Assembly (NCBI GenBank): GCA_031296935.1
Contig: JAVDPD010000015.1
Location: 62,001 to 126,000 of the forward strand
DNA length: 64,000 nucleotides
DNA from: Cerasicoccus maritimus
GTDB taxonomy: Bacteria > Verrucomicrobiota > Verrucomicrobiia > Opitutales > Cerasicoccaceae
Direction: 5' to 3'
Of the stretch, positions 17,182-25,403 are shown piece after piece. A program made the translations under genes and the position numbers. Each line of letters starts with the position of its first letter. Position 1 is the first letter of the stretch. Below the pieces are notes generated by a model. It was not told the DNA's origin. It ran no database searches and saw only the letters and a program-made list of their open reading frames with translations.

Positions 17182-17676
17182 ATGAAATTATTCCTGTTGC
17201 GCCATGCAGAAGCCACTTATGATGCGCCCACTGATCAAGCGCGCCAGCTAACGCCCAAGGGCGAGCGTTCGATTGCAAAGCTCTGTGATCGGCTGAAGAC
17301 CAAAGAATTTTCTCAGTTGGCAGTTATCTACCATAGCACGCTGGTGCGCGCTCGGCAAACAGCAGAGTTGTTTCGTGACGAAATGCAGCTCAAGACGCCT
17401 TTGCAGGAGAGGACAGGCTTGGCGCCAATGGATGATCCGATTGCGCTTGGCGCATTTTTGCTGGAATGCAAGGAGGATGCCATGCTAGTCGGTCACAATC
17501 CTCATCTAACTATGCTCTCAGCTTGGCTCCTTACGGGTAGTCCGTTTACGGATTGTATCGATTTCAAGAAGAGCGGATTACTTTGTCTGGAGCGTATTTC
17601 CCCACCGAACAAGGCTCGTCCAGCGGGAGTTTGGGTAATGCGCTATTTTATCACCAGCCGTGCAATGGAGTCTTAG
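17182..17676 (+). CDS. SixA-type phosphohistidine phosphatase
   Basis: The 164-residue product belongs to the histidine phosphatase superfamily and matches SixA in length. It contains the catalytic LRHAEA at residues 6-11, the second conserved block HSTLVRARQTAE (about 53-64) and VGHNPHL (about 101-107) with the second catalytic His. SixA removes phosphate from histidines of phosphotransferase or phosphorelay proteins. The true substrate here is unknown. The protein is soluble and has no signal peptide. Confidence 0.82.
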   Translation: MKLFLLRHAEATYDAPTDQARQLTPKGERSIAKLCDRLKTKEFSQLAVIYHSTLVRARQTAELFRDEMQLKTPLQERTGLAPMDDPIALGAFLLECKEDAMLVGHNPHLTMLSAWLLTGSPFTDCIDFKKSGLLCLERISPPNKARPAGVWVMRYFITSRAMES

Positions 17677-17743
17677 GTTTCTTTTAATGGGGCTGATTTG
17701 CCTTATTCTGCTATAAGTAGGCCTGTGAACCCTGTAATTGATT

Positions 17744-17757
17744 GATAATGCGTTATC
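17744..17757. promoter_or_regulatory. Fur-box-like palindrome
   Basis: GATAA-TGCG-TTATC is a perfect inverted repeat in an AT-rich stretch 86 bp upstream of the Fur-like gene, and GATAG...TTATC repeats the half-sites just downstream (about 17758-17774). It resembles half-sites of Fur-family operators, so autoregulation is possible. This is based on sequence resemblance only. Confidence 0.4.
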
Positions 17758-17842
17758 GATAGTATTTATTATCACTATTTCTGAGTTTTGAATTGAAAAG
17801 GCCTCCACTGCTAGCCAATTGTTTAGGGGAATTAGTAGTGAA

Positions 17843-18226
17843 ATGGGCAAACGATTTAGAGATACGAAGCAGCGTTCGGCGATATTGGAGACCCTAAAAA
17901 ACGCCGAACACCCCCTTACCCCGAAAGAGATTCAGGAAAGCGCAGCGGCACAGGTGCCCGGTTTGGGCATTGCCACGGTTTACCGGAATATTCGGTTGTT
18001 GTTGGATAATAAGGAGATTGAGGCAATTGAAGTGCCGGGCCACCGTGCTTGTTACATGCTTCCGCAGAATGGCCACCGCACGCTGGTCGTATGCCGTGAG
18101 ACCAACCGCGTGCATTTAACCGACGGCGTGGATTTGCAGTTGATGCAGGATCGCTTGCCGGAGGGATTCTGCCCCGAGCACATCGAGATCTTTATTTACG
18201 GCCGTTTTGCCGGAGAGGAGTCTTAA
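17843..18226 (+). CDS. Fur family transcriptional regulator lacking the usual cysteine sites
   Basis: A roughly 127-residue Fur-fold repressor. The winged-helix half is clear: RFRDTKQRSAILETLKNAEH, then HPLTPKEI and GIATVYRNIRLLLDNKEIEA (the recognition helix region TVYRNI). The dimer half is divergent. Typical Fur has HHHH...CxxC and a C-terminal CxxC; here I see GHRTLVVC followed by RETNRVHL, and FIYGRFAGEES at the end, so the structural zinc cysteines are absent. It may sense metal, peroxide or haem by another set of ligands. ATG 17843 is preferred over a TTG at 17819. A palindrome upstream may be its operator. Confidence 0.8.
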   Translation: MGKRFRDTKQRSAILETLKNAEHPLTPKEIQESAAAQVPGLGIATVYRNIRLLLDNKEIEAIEVPGHRACYMLPQNGHRTLVVCRETNRVHLTDGVDLQLMQDRLPEGFCPEHIEIFIYGRFAGEES

Positions 18227-18293
18227 GGCTGAATCTATCTGCTATTAAGCCGATATCATAGTGGGAAACTTGGCGTTTAGTCATGCTTACCTA

Positions 18294-19256
18294 TCAGTCG
18301 GCCTCGCGAAGTTGCTCCCACAAGGCGCGTTGGGCGTCGGAGGTGGGGGCGGGCGCGGTGATCGCGTATTCGACGAAGAGGTCGCCTTTGGCGGTTTTGC
18401 CAGGGAGACCGAGGCCGCGCAGACGGACGCGCGTGCCAGTCTTCGCGCCTTCGGGGACAGTGATGCGGACGCGCTTGCCGTTGGGCAGCGGGATTTCCTT
18501 TTGCGCGCCAAGGGCGGCGTCCCACGCGGGGAGCTCCAGCGTGTAAACCAAGTCCTTGTCCTTGACCTCGTAGTCCGGGTGGGCAGCGAGTCGGACGATT
18601 AAAAACAAGTCGCCGGAGCCTGCGCCGCTGCCGGGCTCGCCTTGACCGCCCAGGCGGATGCGCTGGCCGTCTTTGACGCCGGCCGGGATCTTGACCTTGT
18701 AGCTGTTCTCCTTACGCTCGCCGGTCTGCTGGTTGACGCGCTCCAGGCGCACGGTGCGCTCCGCGCCGGAGTAGGCCTCATGGAGCGGGACCATGATCTC
18801 GGCTTCGACGTCCTGGCCACGGGTTGGGCCGCGACGCATGCCGCCGCCGCCGCGTCCAAACGGATCGCCGCCGCCAGCGCCGCCAAAGAACTGCTCAAAG
18901 AAGTCGCTGAAGCCGGTACCTCCAAAGTGGAATTCTTCAAAGCCGCCTTGGCCCATGCCGCCGGCGCGACGGAATCCACCACCGGGGAAGCCGCCACGTC
19001 CACAGCCTGCGCCCGCGCTACCATACTGGTCCCAATTCGAGCCCAGCATGTCGTATTTTTTACGCTTTTCGGCGTCGCCGAGGACATCGTAGGCCTCGCT
19101 GATTTCCTTAAATTTGGTTTCGGCTGCGGGCCGGTCTTCCGGTTTGGCTTTGTCCGGGTGATGTTGGCGCGCGAGCCCGCGAAACGCCTTCTTAATCTCG
19201 TCGGCACTCGCACTCTTGTTGACCCCGAGGGTCTGGTAATAGTCTTTAAATTCCAC
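18294..19256 (-). CDS. cbpA: CbpA-type DnaJ co-chaperone
   Basis: The protein stimulates DnaK ATPase and hands over unfolded substrates. It has an N-terminal J domain (about residues 1-70) with HHPDKAKPE holding the essential HPD. A long Gly/Phe-rich linker (about 75-150) follows, then two beta-sandwich substrate-binding domains (about 150-310). The zinc-finger region of true DnaJ is missing, which makes it CbpA/DjlA-like class II. The GTG start at 19256 gives MEFKDYYQTLGV, the normal family N-terminus, with AAGGA about 11 nt upstream. An upstream in-frame TTG is less likely. It follows two Hsp20 genes, but a terminator lies between. Confidence 0.88.
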   Translation of the reverse strand: MEFKDYYQTLGVNKSASADEIKKAFRGLARQHHPDKAKPEDRPAAETKFKEISEAYDVLGDAEKRKKYDMLGSNWDQYGSAGAGCGRGGFPGGGFRRAGGMGQGGFEEFHFGGTGFSDFFEQFFGGAGGGDPFGRGGGGMRRGPTRGQDVEAEIMVPLHEAYSGAERTVRLERVNQQTGERKENSYKVKIPAGVKDGQRIRLGGQGEPGSGAGSGDLFLIVRLAAHPDYEVKDKDLVYTLELPAWDAALGAQKEIPLPNGKRVRITVPEGAKTGTRVRLRGLGLPGKTAKGDLFVEYAITAPAPTSDAQRALWEQLREAD

Positions 19257-19344
19257 AGTTAGCAAATTCCTTTCTCAATCGTCCAGAACCTTGCGCGCAA
19301 AAGCGATCAAAATTCCGGGCGGTCGCCCAACAGGGGGGAGTCCA

Positions 19345-19380
19345 TAAAAGGGCCGGGAAGGATGAAACCTGCCCGGCCCG
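19345..19380 (-). terminator. rho-independent terminator after the second hsp20
   Basis: GGGCCGGG (19350-19357) pairs with CCCGGCCC (19372-19379). On the minus strand the stem is followed by TTTTATGG. It lies between the hsp20 gene ending at 19415 and cbpA, so hsp20 messages would mostly stop here, with partial read-through into cbpA. Confidence 0.72.
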
Positions 19381-19414
19381 GAAATAACTTCGCCAGGCGG
19401 CGTTGTGGGAGCGC

Positions 19415-19801
19415 TTAGTTGACGGAGATCTGGCGCGGCTTGGCTGCCTCGGCCACCGGAAGCGTGATGGTGAGCACGCCATCGGTGGTCTTGGCCGTGA
19501 TCTTGTGGGAATCGACTGGCACATTGAGATCGAGGCGGAGTCGGTAGTCCGCTGTGGGGATCTCGCGGTGGCGGGCGCGCCAGCGGTCGTTGGCCGTGAG
19601 TCGGCGCGTGGCTTCGATCGCCAGCGTATCCTGATCAACCGTAATGCGAACGCCTTCCTTCGGCACGCCGGGCACAAACACTTGGACCGTGTAAGCTTCC
19701 TTGGTGTTGGCAACTTCATAGCGCGGGCGCAGGTAAGCGGTGCGCTTGTCGGCCCTAGCCGGGGTTTCTGTCTTGGTTTCGGCTACTTGAGCTTCACTCA
19801 T
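19415..19801 (-). CDS. Hsp20/alpha-crystallin small heat-shock protein
   Basis: The 128-residue ATP-independent holdase is expected to form oligomers that keep denaturing proteins soluble. The alpha-crystallin domain spans about residues 30-125, with the conserved VFVPGVPKEGVRI strand near 50 and a GVLTITLP (A-x-x-x-G-V-L) block near 109. The N-terminal arm is short and charged (ETKTETPARADKRTA). The start is supported by GAAGGAG 8-10 nt upstream. It lies 37 bp after a second hsp20 and is probably cotranscribed. Confidence 0.92.
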   Translation of the reverse strand: MSEAQVAETKTETPARADKRTAYLRPRYEVANTKEAYTVQVFVPGVPKEGVRITVDQDTLAIEATRRLTANDRWRARHREIPTADYRLRLDLNVPVDSHKITAKTTDGVLTITLPVAEAAKPRQISVN

Positions 19802-19838
19802 GGTAAATATCTCCTTCGTTAGTATTGTGGTTGGTTGA

Positions 19839-20261
19839 TTAGCTGACGGTGATGGCTTGCGGCTTTCGGGCCTCGGCTTTGGGAAGGCTGACGGTCAGGA
19901 TGCCGTCTTCGAGCTTCGCCGTGACCTTGTCCGCATTGATGTCGTCATCAATCGTCAGGGAGCGGCTGAATTGCACGCTTTGCTCTTGCTCGCCCTGCTT
20001 GACCTTGCGCTTTGCGGAGATCGTGAGCACGGCGTTTTCGAGCTGGATGCCGACATCTTCCTTCGCGACGCCTGGCAGCTCAGCCACGACTTGGTAGGCC
20101 TCGTTGTTGTCGTCATAGACGTCGACACGGAAGCTGCGGCCGCTGGTGAACTGGTTGTCGAAGAGCCCGGCGAAACGGTTGTTGCTGACCGCACGGTCGA
20201 ACAAGCGGTCCATTTCCGCAAACGGGTCATTCCAGAAGTTGTCATATTTGATTAGATGCAT
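19839..20261 (-). CDS. Hsp20/alpha-crystallin small heat-shock protein
   Basis: A 140-residue paralogue of the next gene. The N-terminal arm has an aromatic IKYDNFWNDPFAEMDRLFD, typical of IbpA/HspA-class proteins. The crystallin domain (about residues 42-138) includes VVAELPGVAKEDVGI and DGILTVSLPKAE. The start is fixed by a strong AAAAGGAGGAAC 7-8 nt upstream. That Shine-Dalgarno sequence has a perfectly complementary 8-mer further up the leader (20317-20325), so heat-dependent opening of the site is possible. It is the first gene of the heat-shock group. Confidence 0.93.
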   Translation of the reverse strand: MHLIKYDNFWNDPFAEMDRLFDRAVSNNRFAGLFDNQFTSGRSFRVDVYDDNNEAYQVVAELPGVAKEDVGIQLENAVLTISAKRKVKQGEQEQSVQFSRSLTIDDDINADKVTAKLEDGILTVSLPKAEARKPQAITVS

Positions 20262-20325
20262 TTTTTGTTCCTCCTTTTGAAAGTTAGTGATTTGTTGTTC
20301 GCTTTTCTTTAATGCAGGAGGAATG
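20262..20325 (-). promoter_or_regulatory. candidate RNA thermometer in the hsp20 leader
   Basis: In the minus-strand leader, TTCCTCCT (20324-20317) is the exact complement of AGGAGGAA (20275-20268), the Shine-Dalgarno sequence of hsp20. The loop would be 41 nt. ROSE and fourU thermometers of small heat-shock genes mask the ribosome site in the same way. Whether the transcript begins upstream of 20325 is unknown. Confidence 0.4.
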
Positions 20326-20506
20326 CCAGTAATCCATTATTCTTTAAGTCATTGATAAACAGTGAATATGGGATTTATTGGGGCATTGAGGATGAGACAA
20401 GGTGACGCATTCGCGTGACGGAGCTTCACGCCTGAGTAAGTGTGTCACGATGGCGCTTATAAAAGTTGGCGCCAGTGCGGGCGTACGCTGATTGGGGCCC
20501 AAAAAT

Positions 20507-20531
20507 AGCCGACTGCATCTGCGAGTCGGCT
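20507..20531 (-). terminator. rho-independent terminator after the broken HEAT-like gene
   Basis: AGCCGACT (20507-20514) and AGTCGGCT (20524-20531) form a perfect 8-bp stem with a 9-nt loop. On the minus strand the stem is followed by ATTTTTGGG. It lies 41 bp past the stop of the pseudogene. Confidence 0.75.
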
Positions 20532-20572
20532 TTCATGTGCTGGTTTTGCCAGCTTGGATGTTTATAGCGCGC

Positions 20573-20994
20573 CTAAGAGCGCTCCGTTTTTTCGTGCTTG
20601 GCAGCCCAAGCTTTCCAATCGTTAACGTATTCGGCGAGTAGCTTTTGACTGCTTAGATCGTATATGCCGCCAGCGTGGGTGGATTCGTCAGGTGCCTGGA
20701 TAACTAGCCCTGCGGGGATCTGTACGGCATCACCGGAAATGTAGGCCAATGCCCACCAGCGGTGAAGCGCACATCCGCATCCTGGTTGTCGAGGTAGGGC
20801 AAAATAGTGGCGATGTCGCCCTCTTCGCCGGAATAGGCGAGGACGCCCAAGCCCAGTAACGCGTTGCCTGCCTACAGCTGCTTTAACGCACTTTCGCGAA
20901 TCGCAGCTTGTTGACGGAAACCTTGAAATACGATCAATGCGCAAACAAGGGCCAGAAATATGGCGGAAAAAAGCAGGACTATTCTCTTGTTCAT
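20573..20994 (-). pseudogene. membrane-anchored HEAT-repeat-like protein, broken
   Basis: From ATG 20994 the frame encodes an N-terminal membrane helix (IVLLFSAIFLALVCALIVF), then a soluble segment ending ALKQL, and meets TAG (20872-20874). The same frame continues GNALLGLGVLAYSGEEGD and LPYLDNQDADVRFTA, a HEAT-repeat pattern. About 20760 the sense passes to another frame: WWALAYISGDAVQIPAG, and the end KAWAAKHEKTERS. So one nonsense and one frameshift mutation interrupt a protein of about 140 residues. The 123-codon open frame visible in this region joins only the tail to out-of-frame sequence. Function is unknown. Confidence 0.68.
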
Positions 20995-21244
20995 GACGGA
21001 GGCTGTTACCGGTTAGCTCAATAACAAGTTAGCCCCGCTCGCATGAAATCAAGCAGATTTAGCTGCCTTTATAGAGTGGTTGGAGAAGTCCAGCAATCGG
21101 AATACAGCTTGATTTTTCAGCGCCCGTTCAAGCTGAATCCGGCTGGGCAATCGAGGAGTTTGTGAAATAACTACCGTCTTTGTCCTTAGCTTGGGCTATA
21201 TGGAGCGAAAGCGATAGCCACGTTTGGGCGGCTCAAAGAAGACT

Positions 21245-21433
21245 TTACTCGGTAACCCGGTCCAGGGCGGTAGCGATGAAGTTCGAGCGGTTGCGGTTTT
21301 CCGCAGCGGCGAGCTTATCGATGCGCTCAATCAGATCTGCCGGCAGCGAGATCGAGATCTGCGTCTTGCCCGGCGCGCGCTTAGTTACTGTTTTGCCCTT
21401 AGTCTTGGTGCTTTTGGTCGATGTTCTAGGCAT
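21245..21433 (-). CDS. ribbon-helix-helix (Arc/CopG-like) DNA-binding protein
   Basis: A 62-residue basic protein. A Lys/Thr-rich N-terminal arm (TSTKSTKTKGKTVTKR) precedes an RHH fold: the strand KTQISISLPADL, helix LIERIDKLAAAENR and helix SNFIATALDRVTE. Such proteins bind DNA as dimers of swapped strands and often act as antitoxins or small repressors. No toxin gene is adjacent, so a standalone regulator is more likely. The gene is on the minus strand, just left of tRNA-Tyr. Confidence 0.75.
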   Translation of the reverse strand: MPRTSTKSTKTKGKTVTKRAPGKTQISISLPADLIERIDKLAAAENRNRSNFIATALDRVTE

Positions 21434-21502
21434 AGTCTTTTAGCCAGTTTTATTATTGTGGTTACTTCACAGAAGATCGGCTAAATTGTTTCCCATCTGA
21501 AG

Positions 21503-21589
21503 TGGTGGTGGGAGGGCGATTCGAACGCCCGAACCGATTACCGGAACAGATTTACAGTCTGCGTGCTTTGGCCGCTTGCATATCCCACC
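21503..21589 (-). tRNA. tRNA-Tyr (GTA)
   Basis: The minus strand reads as a class II tRNA: acceptor GGTGGGA pairs with TCCCACC, the anticodon loop CTGTAAA gives GTA, and the long variable arm is typical for bacterial tRNA-Tyr. The T arm is GGGCG-TTCGAAT-CGCCC. The discriminator A and CCA are encoded (21503-21506). Confidence 0.96.
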
Positions 21590-22028
21590 GAATCTTCAGA
21601 CCCACTTGACGCGGGCTTCAGGAAAACGCTCTGTTGTAGGGCTCTTTGCTCCTTTGCCAAGCGTTTTTTTTGAAAAAGATTCATATGGTTGTTCCGATGT
21701 GGGAGAAATGGGTGATTGGTTTAAAGTTGTGTGAGTTTATGAATCTACCCTAGTCAACTTTGGTTAAAGCGCTAGCGGCAGTGTGTTTTTATTGTGCTTT
21801 GCTGCGATGACACTTTCTAAATCGTGTGCTTATCTATTTATCGCACGTATTTGCTTAAAGTTAATGCTTTTTAATTGGTTATGACGAAAAATTAATTCCG
21901 ACCCGCTAGATAGCGAGGCGTCGCAGTTACCAATTGCGTTAGATTTGGCAATATGCGAGCTATTTCAGCCAGGGATTGATTTTGACAGTGCTCCGCCAAG
22001 CCGCCAAATTGCCTGCGGGAATTGCAAA
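21590..22028. other. intergenic region between tRNA-Tyr and the ClC genes
   Basis: About 440 bp of AT-rich DNA with no gene I can support. An in-frame TTG at 21945 would lengthen the first ClC protein by 28 residues (a Cys-rich, non-family segment), which I do not accept. Promoters for the tRNA gene and the ClC pair must lie here. Confidence 0.5.
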
Positions 22029-23456
22029 ATGGCGACTGGAGAACCGGATATCGAAGAGAAGATCGATTGGCGCAAAGCGTTATTCACGCGTGAAGCCTGG
22101 TGGGGCTACCTAGTGGTGGTCATAGGCGGGCTCGCGGCTGGCGCGGGCGCAATGTATTTTTGTGGCGTGGAGCTGTTTTGCGGCGGCGTGATCCGCGATT
22201 GGAACAACAAGGAGCCTTGGCTGGCCTTTTTGGTTATGCCCTCTTTCCTGATTTTGATCATCTATTTGCGCGACCACTTTTTCTGCGGGACGGACGGCAC
22301 CGGCATCCCGCAAACCATTGCCGCGCTCAAGCTCAAGGAAGGGCCAGCGCGCGATGCGGTGCTCTCCATGCGCATCGCACTGGGTAAGCTAATCCTGACC
22401 ACGCTGGCGCTGCTGGCATATCTTTCTGTCGGTCGCGAAGGCCCATCTGTCCAGCTAGGTGCCTGCTTCATGCGTTGCACGAATCGCTTTGCGAAATTTC
22501 CGGCGCACCTGGTCCAGCGCGGCCTAATCCTGGCCGGTGGCGCAGCAGGCATTGCGGCGGCGTTCAATGCGCCGATTGCCGGCGTGGTGTTTGCGATGGA
22601 GGAGATTGGCCGCCGTTTTGACAAAAACAACATGGGCACGCTGGTGCGGACGGTTATTCTGGCCTGCCTGGTTTGCGTGGTGTTCATGGGCAATTACTAC
22701 TTCTACGGCAATCTGGACAAAGACCGCGATCCACTGATCTTTGATTCGTTTGCCCAATATTTAGTCATTCCGCTCATCGCGGTTATTGGCGGCCTATTGG
22801 GCGGACTCTTTGCCAAGACGTTGCTCTTTTGTATGCCCTTTGTTGGCCGGGCGATGAAGAAAAACTTCGTCGTCACAGCGGGCCTGATCGGCCTGGGTTG
22901 CGCATCACTGGCATTCTTCACCGAAGGCGGCACGCTGGGCAGTGGCTACGCTCAAGCGCAAGCGTTGCTGGTAGATGGCAGCCCGGCATTGAAGGAGTCG
23001 CTGGGCGAGCGTCACTTGGAGATTTTGGCCGAGGCCGAGACGCACGTAACGCCGTTTTATTTCCTCTGGCGGGCGCTAGCAACATTCCTGGTTTTGCTGA
23101 CGGCGATTCCGGGCGGGCTTTTCGATCCATCCTTTTCGGTCGGCGCTGGTCTGGGGCATACACTTTTCCCGCTGTTTGAATGGAGTGGGGCCCCGGAGCA
23201 GGCGATTATTTTACTCTTTATCGTAGCGTATTTTTCCGGTGTTGTACAAAGCCCAATGACCTCCTTCATCATTTTGTTGGAAATGACCGGTGTGACGATG
23301 TTTGCGCTTCCGTTAGCGCTCACCGCCATGCTGGCCTACGAGGTATCCCGGCTGGTCTGCCCCACGGCGCTGTATGAAGCGCTGGCGTTTAACTTCCTAA
23401 GGAACGCAACCTGCGGGCCCGAGGAACCTAAAACGCCGGAGAAGCAGGTTTCATGA
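22029..23456 (+). CDS. ClC family chloride channel/antiporter, without CBS domains
   Basis: A polytopic inner-membrane anion channel or H+/Cl- exchanger of about 475 residues. The three ClC selectivity blocks are visible: GTGIPQT (about residue 92), GREGPSVQLGA (about 135) with the gating glutamate, and GGLFDPSFSVGAGLG (about 360-375). AAGIAAAFNAPIAGVVFAMEE (split by repeats of the fold) marks the inverted-repeat core. The chosen ATG (22029) gives MATGEPDIEEKIDWRKALF. The stop overlaps the start of the next ClC gene (ATGA), so the two are translationally coupled and could form a heterodimer. Confidence 0.88.
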   Translation: MATGEPDIEEKIDWRKALFTREAWWGYLVVVIGGLAAGAGAMYFCGVELFCGGVIRDWNNKEPWLAFLVMPSFLILIIYLRDHFFCGTDGTGIPQTIAALKLKEGPARDAVLSMRIALGKLILTTLALLAYLSVGREGPSVQLGACFMRCTNRFAKFPAHLVQRGLILAGGAAGIAAAFNAPIAGVVFAMEEIGRRFDKNNMGTLVRTVILACLVCVVFMGNYYFYGNLDKDRDPLIFDSFAQYLVIPLIAVIGGLLGGLFAKTLLFCMPFVGRAMKKNFVVTAGLIGLGCASLAFFTEGGTLGSGYAQAQALLVDGSPALKESLGERHLEILAEAETHVTPFYFLWRALATFLVLLTAIPGGLFDPSFSVGAGLGHTLFPLFEWSGAPEQAIILLFIVAYFSGVVQSPMTSFIILLEMTGVTMFALPLALTAMLAYEVSRLVCPTALYEALAFNFLRNATCGPEEPKTPEKQVS

Positions 23457-25246
23457 GAAAGACCTGGTTTCTGAATCTTCCCGATTGGATGCGCGCCCGC
23501 TTCACGGACGGGCAGCGCTTTCTCATTCTTTGTACCGTAGCCGGTGTATTTTGTGGCTTGGCAGCCGTGGCCTTCCATTTTTCGATTCATGGCCTGTTTC
23601 ACTGGATATGGCACATATCCGAGGTCGCAGGCGAAGAATACCGCTGGCTCTTCCCAGTGGTACTGGGCCTCGCGCCAGCAATCGGTGGTCTGTGCGTGGG
23701 CGTCATTCTGACCAAGCTGGCACCTAATGCGGTGGGCAGTGGCATCCCGCAAACAAAGTCTGCTTTTTACAACGATTTTGGCGTGATTAAGCTGCGTGAC
23801 GGCGTGTGGCGCTTCATCCTGGGCACGCTCTATGTGGGGATGGGTAACGCGCTTGGTCGCGAAGGCCCAACGGTTCACATGTGCGCAGCCATTGCCTCCA
23901 AGCTCGGGCAGGTCTTTGGCCTAGCCAAGGTGCGCATCCAGGCGCTGGTGCCGGTGGGCATGGGCGCGGGCATTGCGGCAGCCTTTAACGCCCCGCTTTC
24001 GGCAATTACCTTCGTGTTCGAGGAGTTGTTGGACGACTTTTCTTCGAAAGCGCTGGGCGGCATCGTGATCGCCGTAGTCGTGGCTGCATCGGTGTCGCGC
24101 ATCATTTTGGGCGAAGACCCGGTGCTGACGGTTGGCATCCATGAGGACTTTAAAACGAACTGGTGGATGTTGGTCGCGATCCCGATTGGTTTGCTCTGTG
24201 GAGTGATCGGCCACGGCTTTGTGAAGAGCCTGCTGTGGACGCGCGGTCAGTTTAAGGTCAGCAAAATGCCCCCCTGGCTGCGCCCGGCTTCGGGAGGGCT
24301 GGCTATGGGCTTGATCGGTGTCACCGCCTACTACCTGACCGGGGAGAGCGGCGTGTTCTCGATTGGTTACGAATCGCTGACTCAGGCCTTTGAGAACAAC
24401 CTCGTCATCTCGGTAATGCTGACGTTGTTCGTGCTAAAGTTCCTGGCGGTGATTATTTGCTATGCTTCGGGCGGCTCCGGTGGTTTGTTTTCGCCGACGC
24501 TGTTCCTCGGCGGCATGCTGGGTGGCATCATCGGCCTGCTGCTGGTGCAACTGAATGATAATACCGGCTGGTTCGCGTTGCCTGAGGCCGGTCAGGTGGT
24601 TGGCGCCTGCGTGTTGCTGGGCATGGGCGCGTTGTTTGCCTCGATCGTGCGCTGCCCATTTACCTCGCTGCTGATCATCTTTGAAATGACGCGCAACTAT
24701 GCGCTGATCCTGCCGCTGATGGCGGGTAATATGATCTCCTACTACCTCGCCAGCCGCCTGCTGCGCGTGCCGCTCTACAACTCCCTGCTTTTGCAGGACG
24801 GCCTGAATCTGCGCCGCATGCCCGCCTACCAAGGCGCTCAGGATTACCGCAACTTGCCGGTCTCGACGATCATGACGTATGACTCGGTGACCGTGCGCTC
24901 AGACCTGCCTTCCAGCGAGAATTTGAAGGCGATTGAAAAGCCGCACCACGGCTACCCGGTCGTCAATGCCGAGGGGCAACTGGACGGCGTGATCTGCCAC
25001 CACGAGCTGGAAGAGTTCGTTGCCGCTGGACAGGATGGGCCCCTCAGTGAGATTTTGGAGAAACGCCAAATCTTCAGCGTGACGCCCGATACCTCGATCC
25101 GCGCCGCCGCTGGGCTGCTGATCAAAGAAGACGTCCTACAGGTGCCGGTGGTTTCCGAAAAGGATCCCAAGAAGCTGATCGGCGTGCTGACGCTGCATGA
25201 CATCGCTCGCCAGCAAAACACAGTCAGTGAGCAGATGGGGCGGTAA
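23453..25246 (+). CDS. ClC family chloride channel with C-terminal CBS pair
   Basis: A 597-residue ClC protein. The membrane core (about residues 20-450) has GSGIPQTKSAF (about 98), GREGPTVHM (about 137) with the gating glutamate, and GGSGGLFSPTLFLGG (about 340-355). The C-terminal cytoplasmic part (about 470-590) contains two CBS domains (VSTIMTYDSVTVRSDLP and later DTSIRAAAGLLIKEDVLQVP), which bind adenine nucleotides in relatives and gate transport. It overlaps the upstream CBS-less ClC by 4 bp. Direction of transport and ion selectivity cannot be told from sequence. Confidence 0.9.
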   Translation: MRKTWFLNLPDWMRARFTDGQRFLILCTVAGVFCGLAAVAFHFSIHGLFHWIWHISEVAGEEYRWLFPVVLGLAPAIGGLCVGVILTKLAPNAVGSGIPQTKSAFYNDFGVIKLRDGVWRFILGTLYVGMGNALGREGPTVHMCAAIASKLGQVFGLAKVRIQALVPVGMGAGIAAAFNAPLSAITFVFEELLDDFSSKALGGIVIAVVVAASVSRIILGEDPVLTVGIHEDFKTNWWMLVAIPIGLLCGVIGHGFVKSLLWTRGQFKVSKMPPWLRPASGGLAMGLIGVTAYYLTGESGVFSIGYESLTQAFENNLVISVMLTLFVLKFLAVIICYASGGSGGLFSPTLFLGGMLGGIIGLLLVQLNDNTGWFALPEAGQVVGACVLLGMGALFASIVRCPFTSLLIIFEMTRNYALILPLMAGNMISYYLASRLLRVPLYNSLLLQDGLNLRRMPAYQGAQDYRNLPVSTIMTYDSVTVRSDLPSSENLKAIEKPHHGYPVVNAEGQLDGVICHHELEEFVAAGQDGPLSEILEKRQIFSVTPDTSIRAAAGLLIKEDVLQVPVVSEKDPKKLIGVLTLHDIARQQNTVSEQMGR

Positions 25247-25403
25247 AGCGCAGGTGCAAGTATTACGAGTAATGCAGCGTCCAAATTGCGCGTGCAATCA
25301 GGCTCCCATGTGGGCGAAAATTTCACCCTCAATCCCTCATCCTTCAGATTAAACAACTCTGCACCCTGCCCTACCACTTCTACCCTTGGCTGGCAGCGCT
25401 GCC

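Noticed and set aside
20573..20944. Intact 123-residue protein
   Set aside because: Its first two-thirds are out of frame with the HEAT-like sense of the region, so it is treated as part of a pseudogene.
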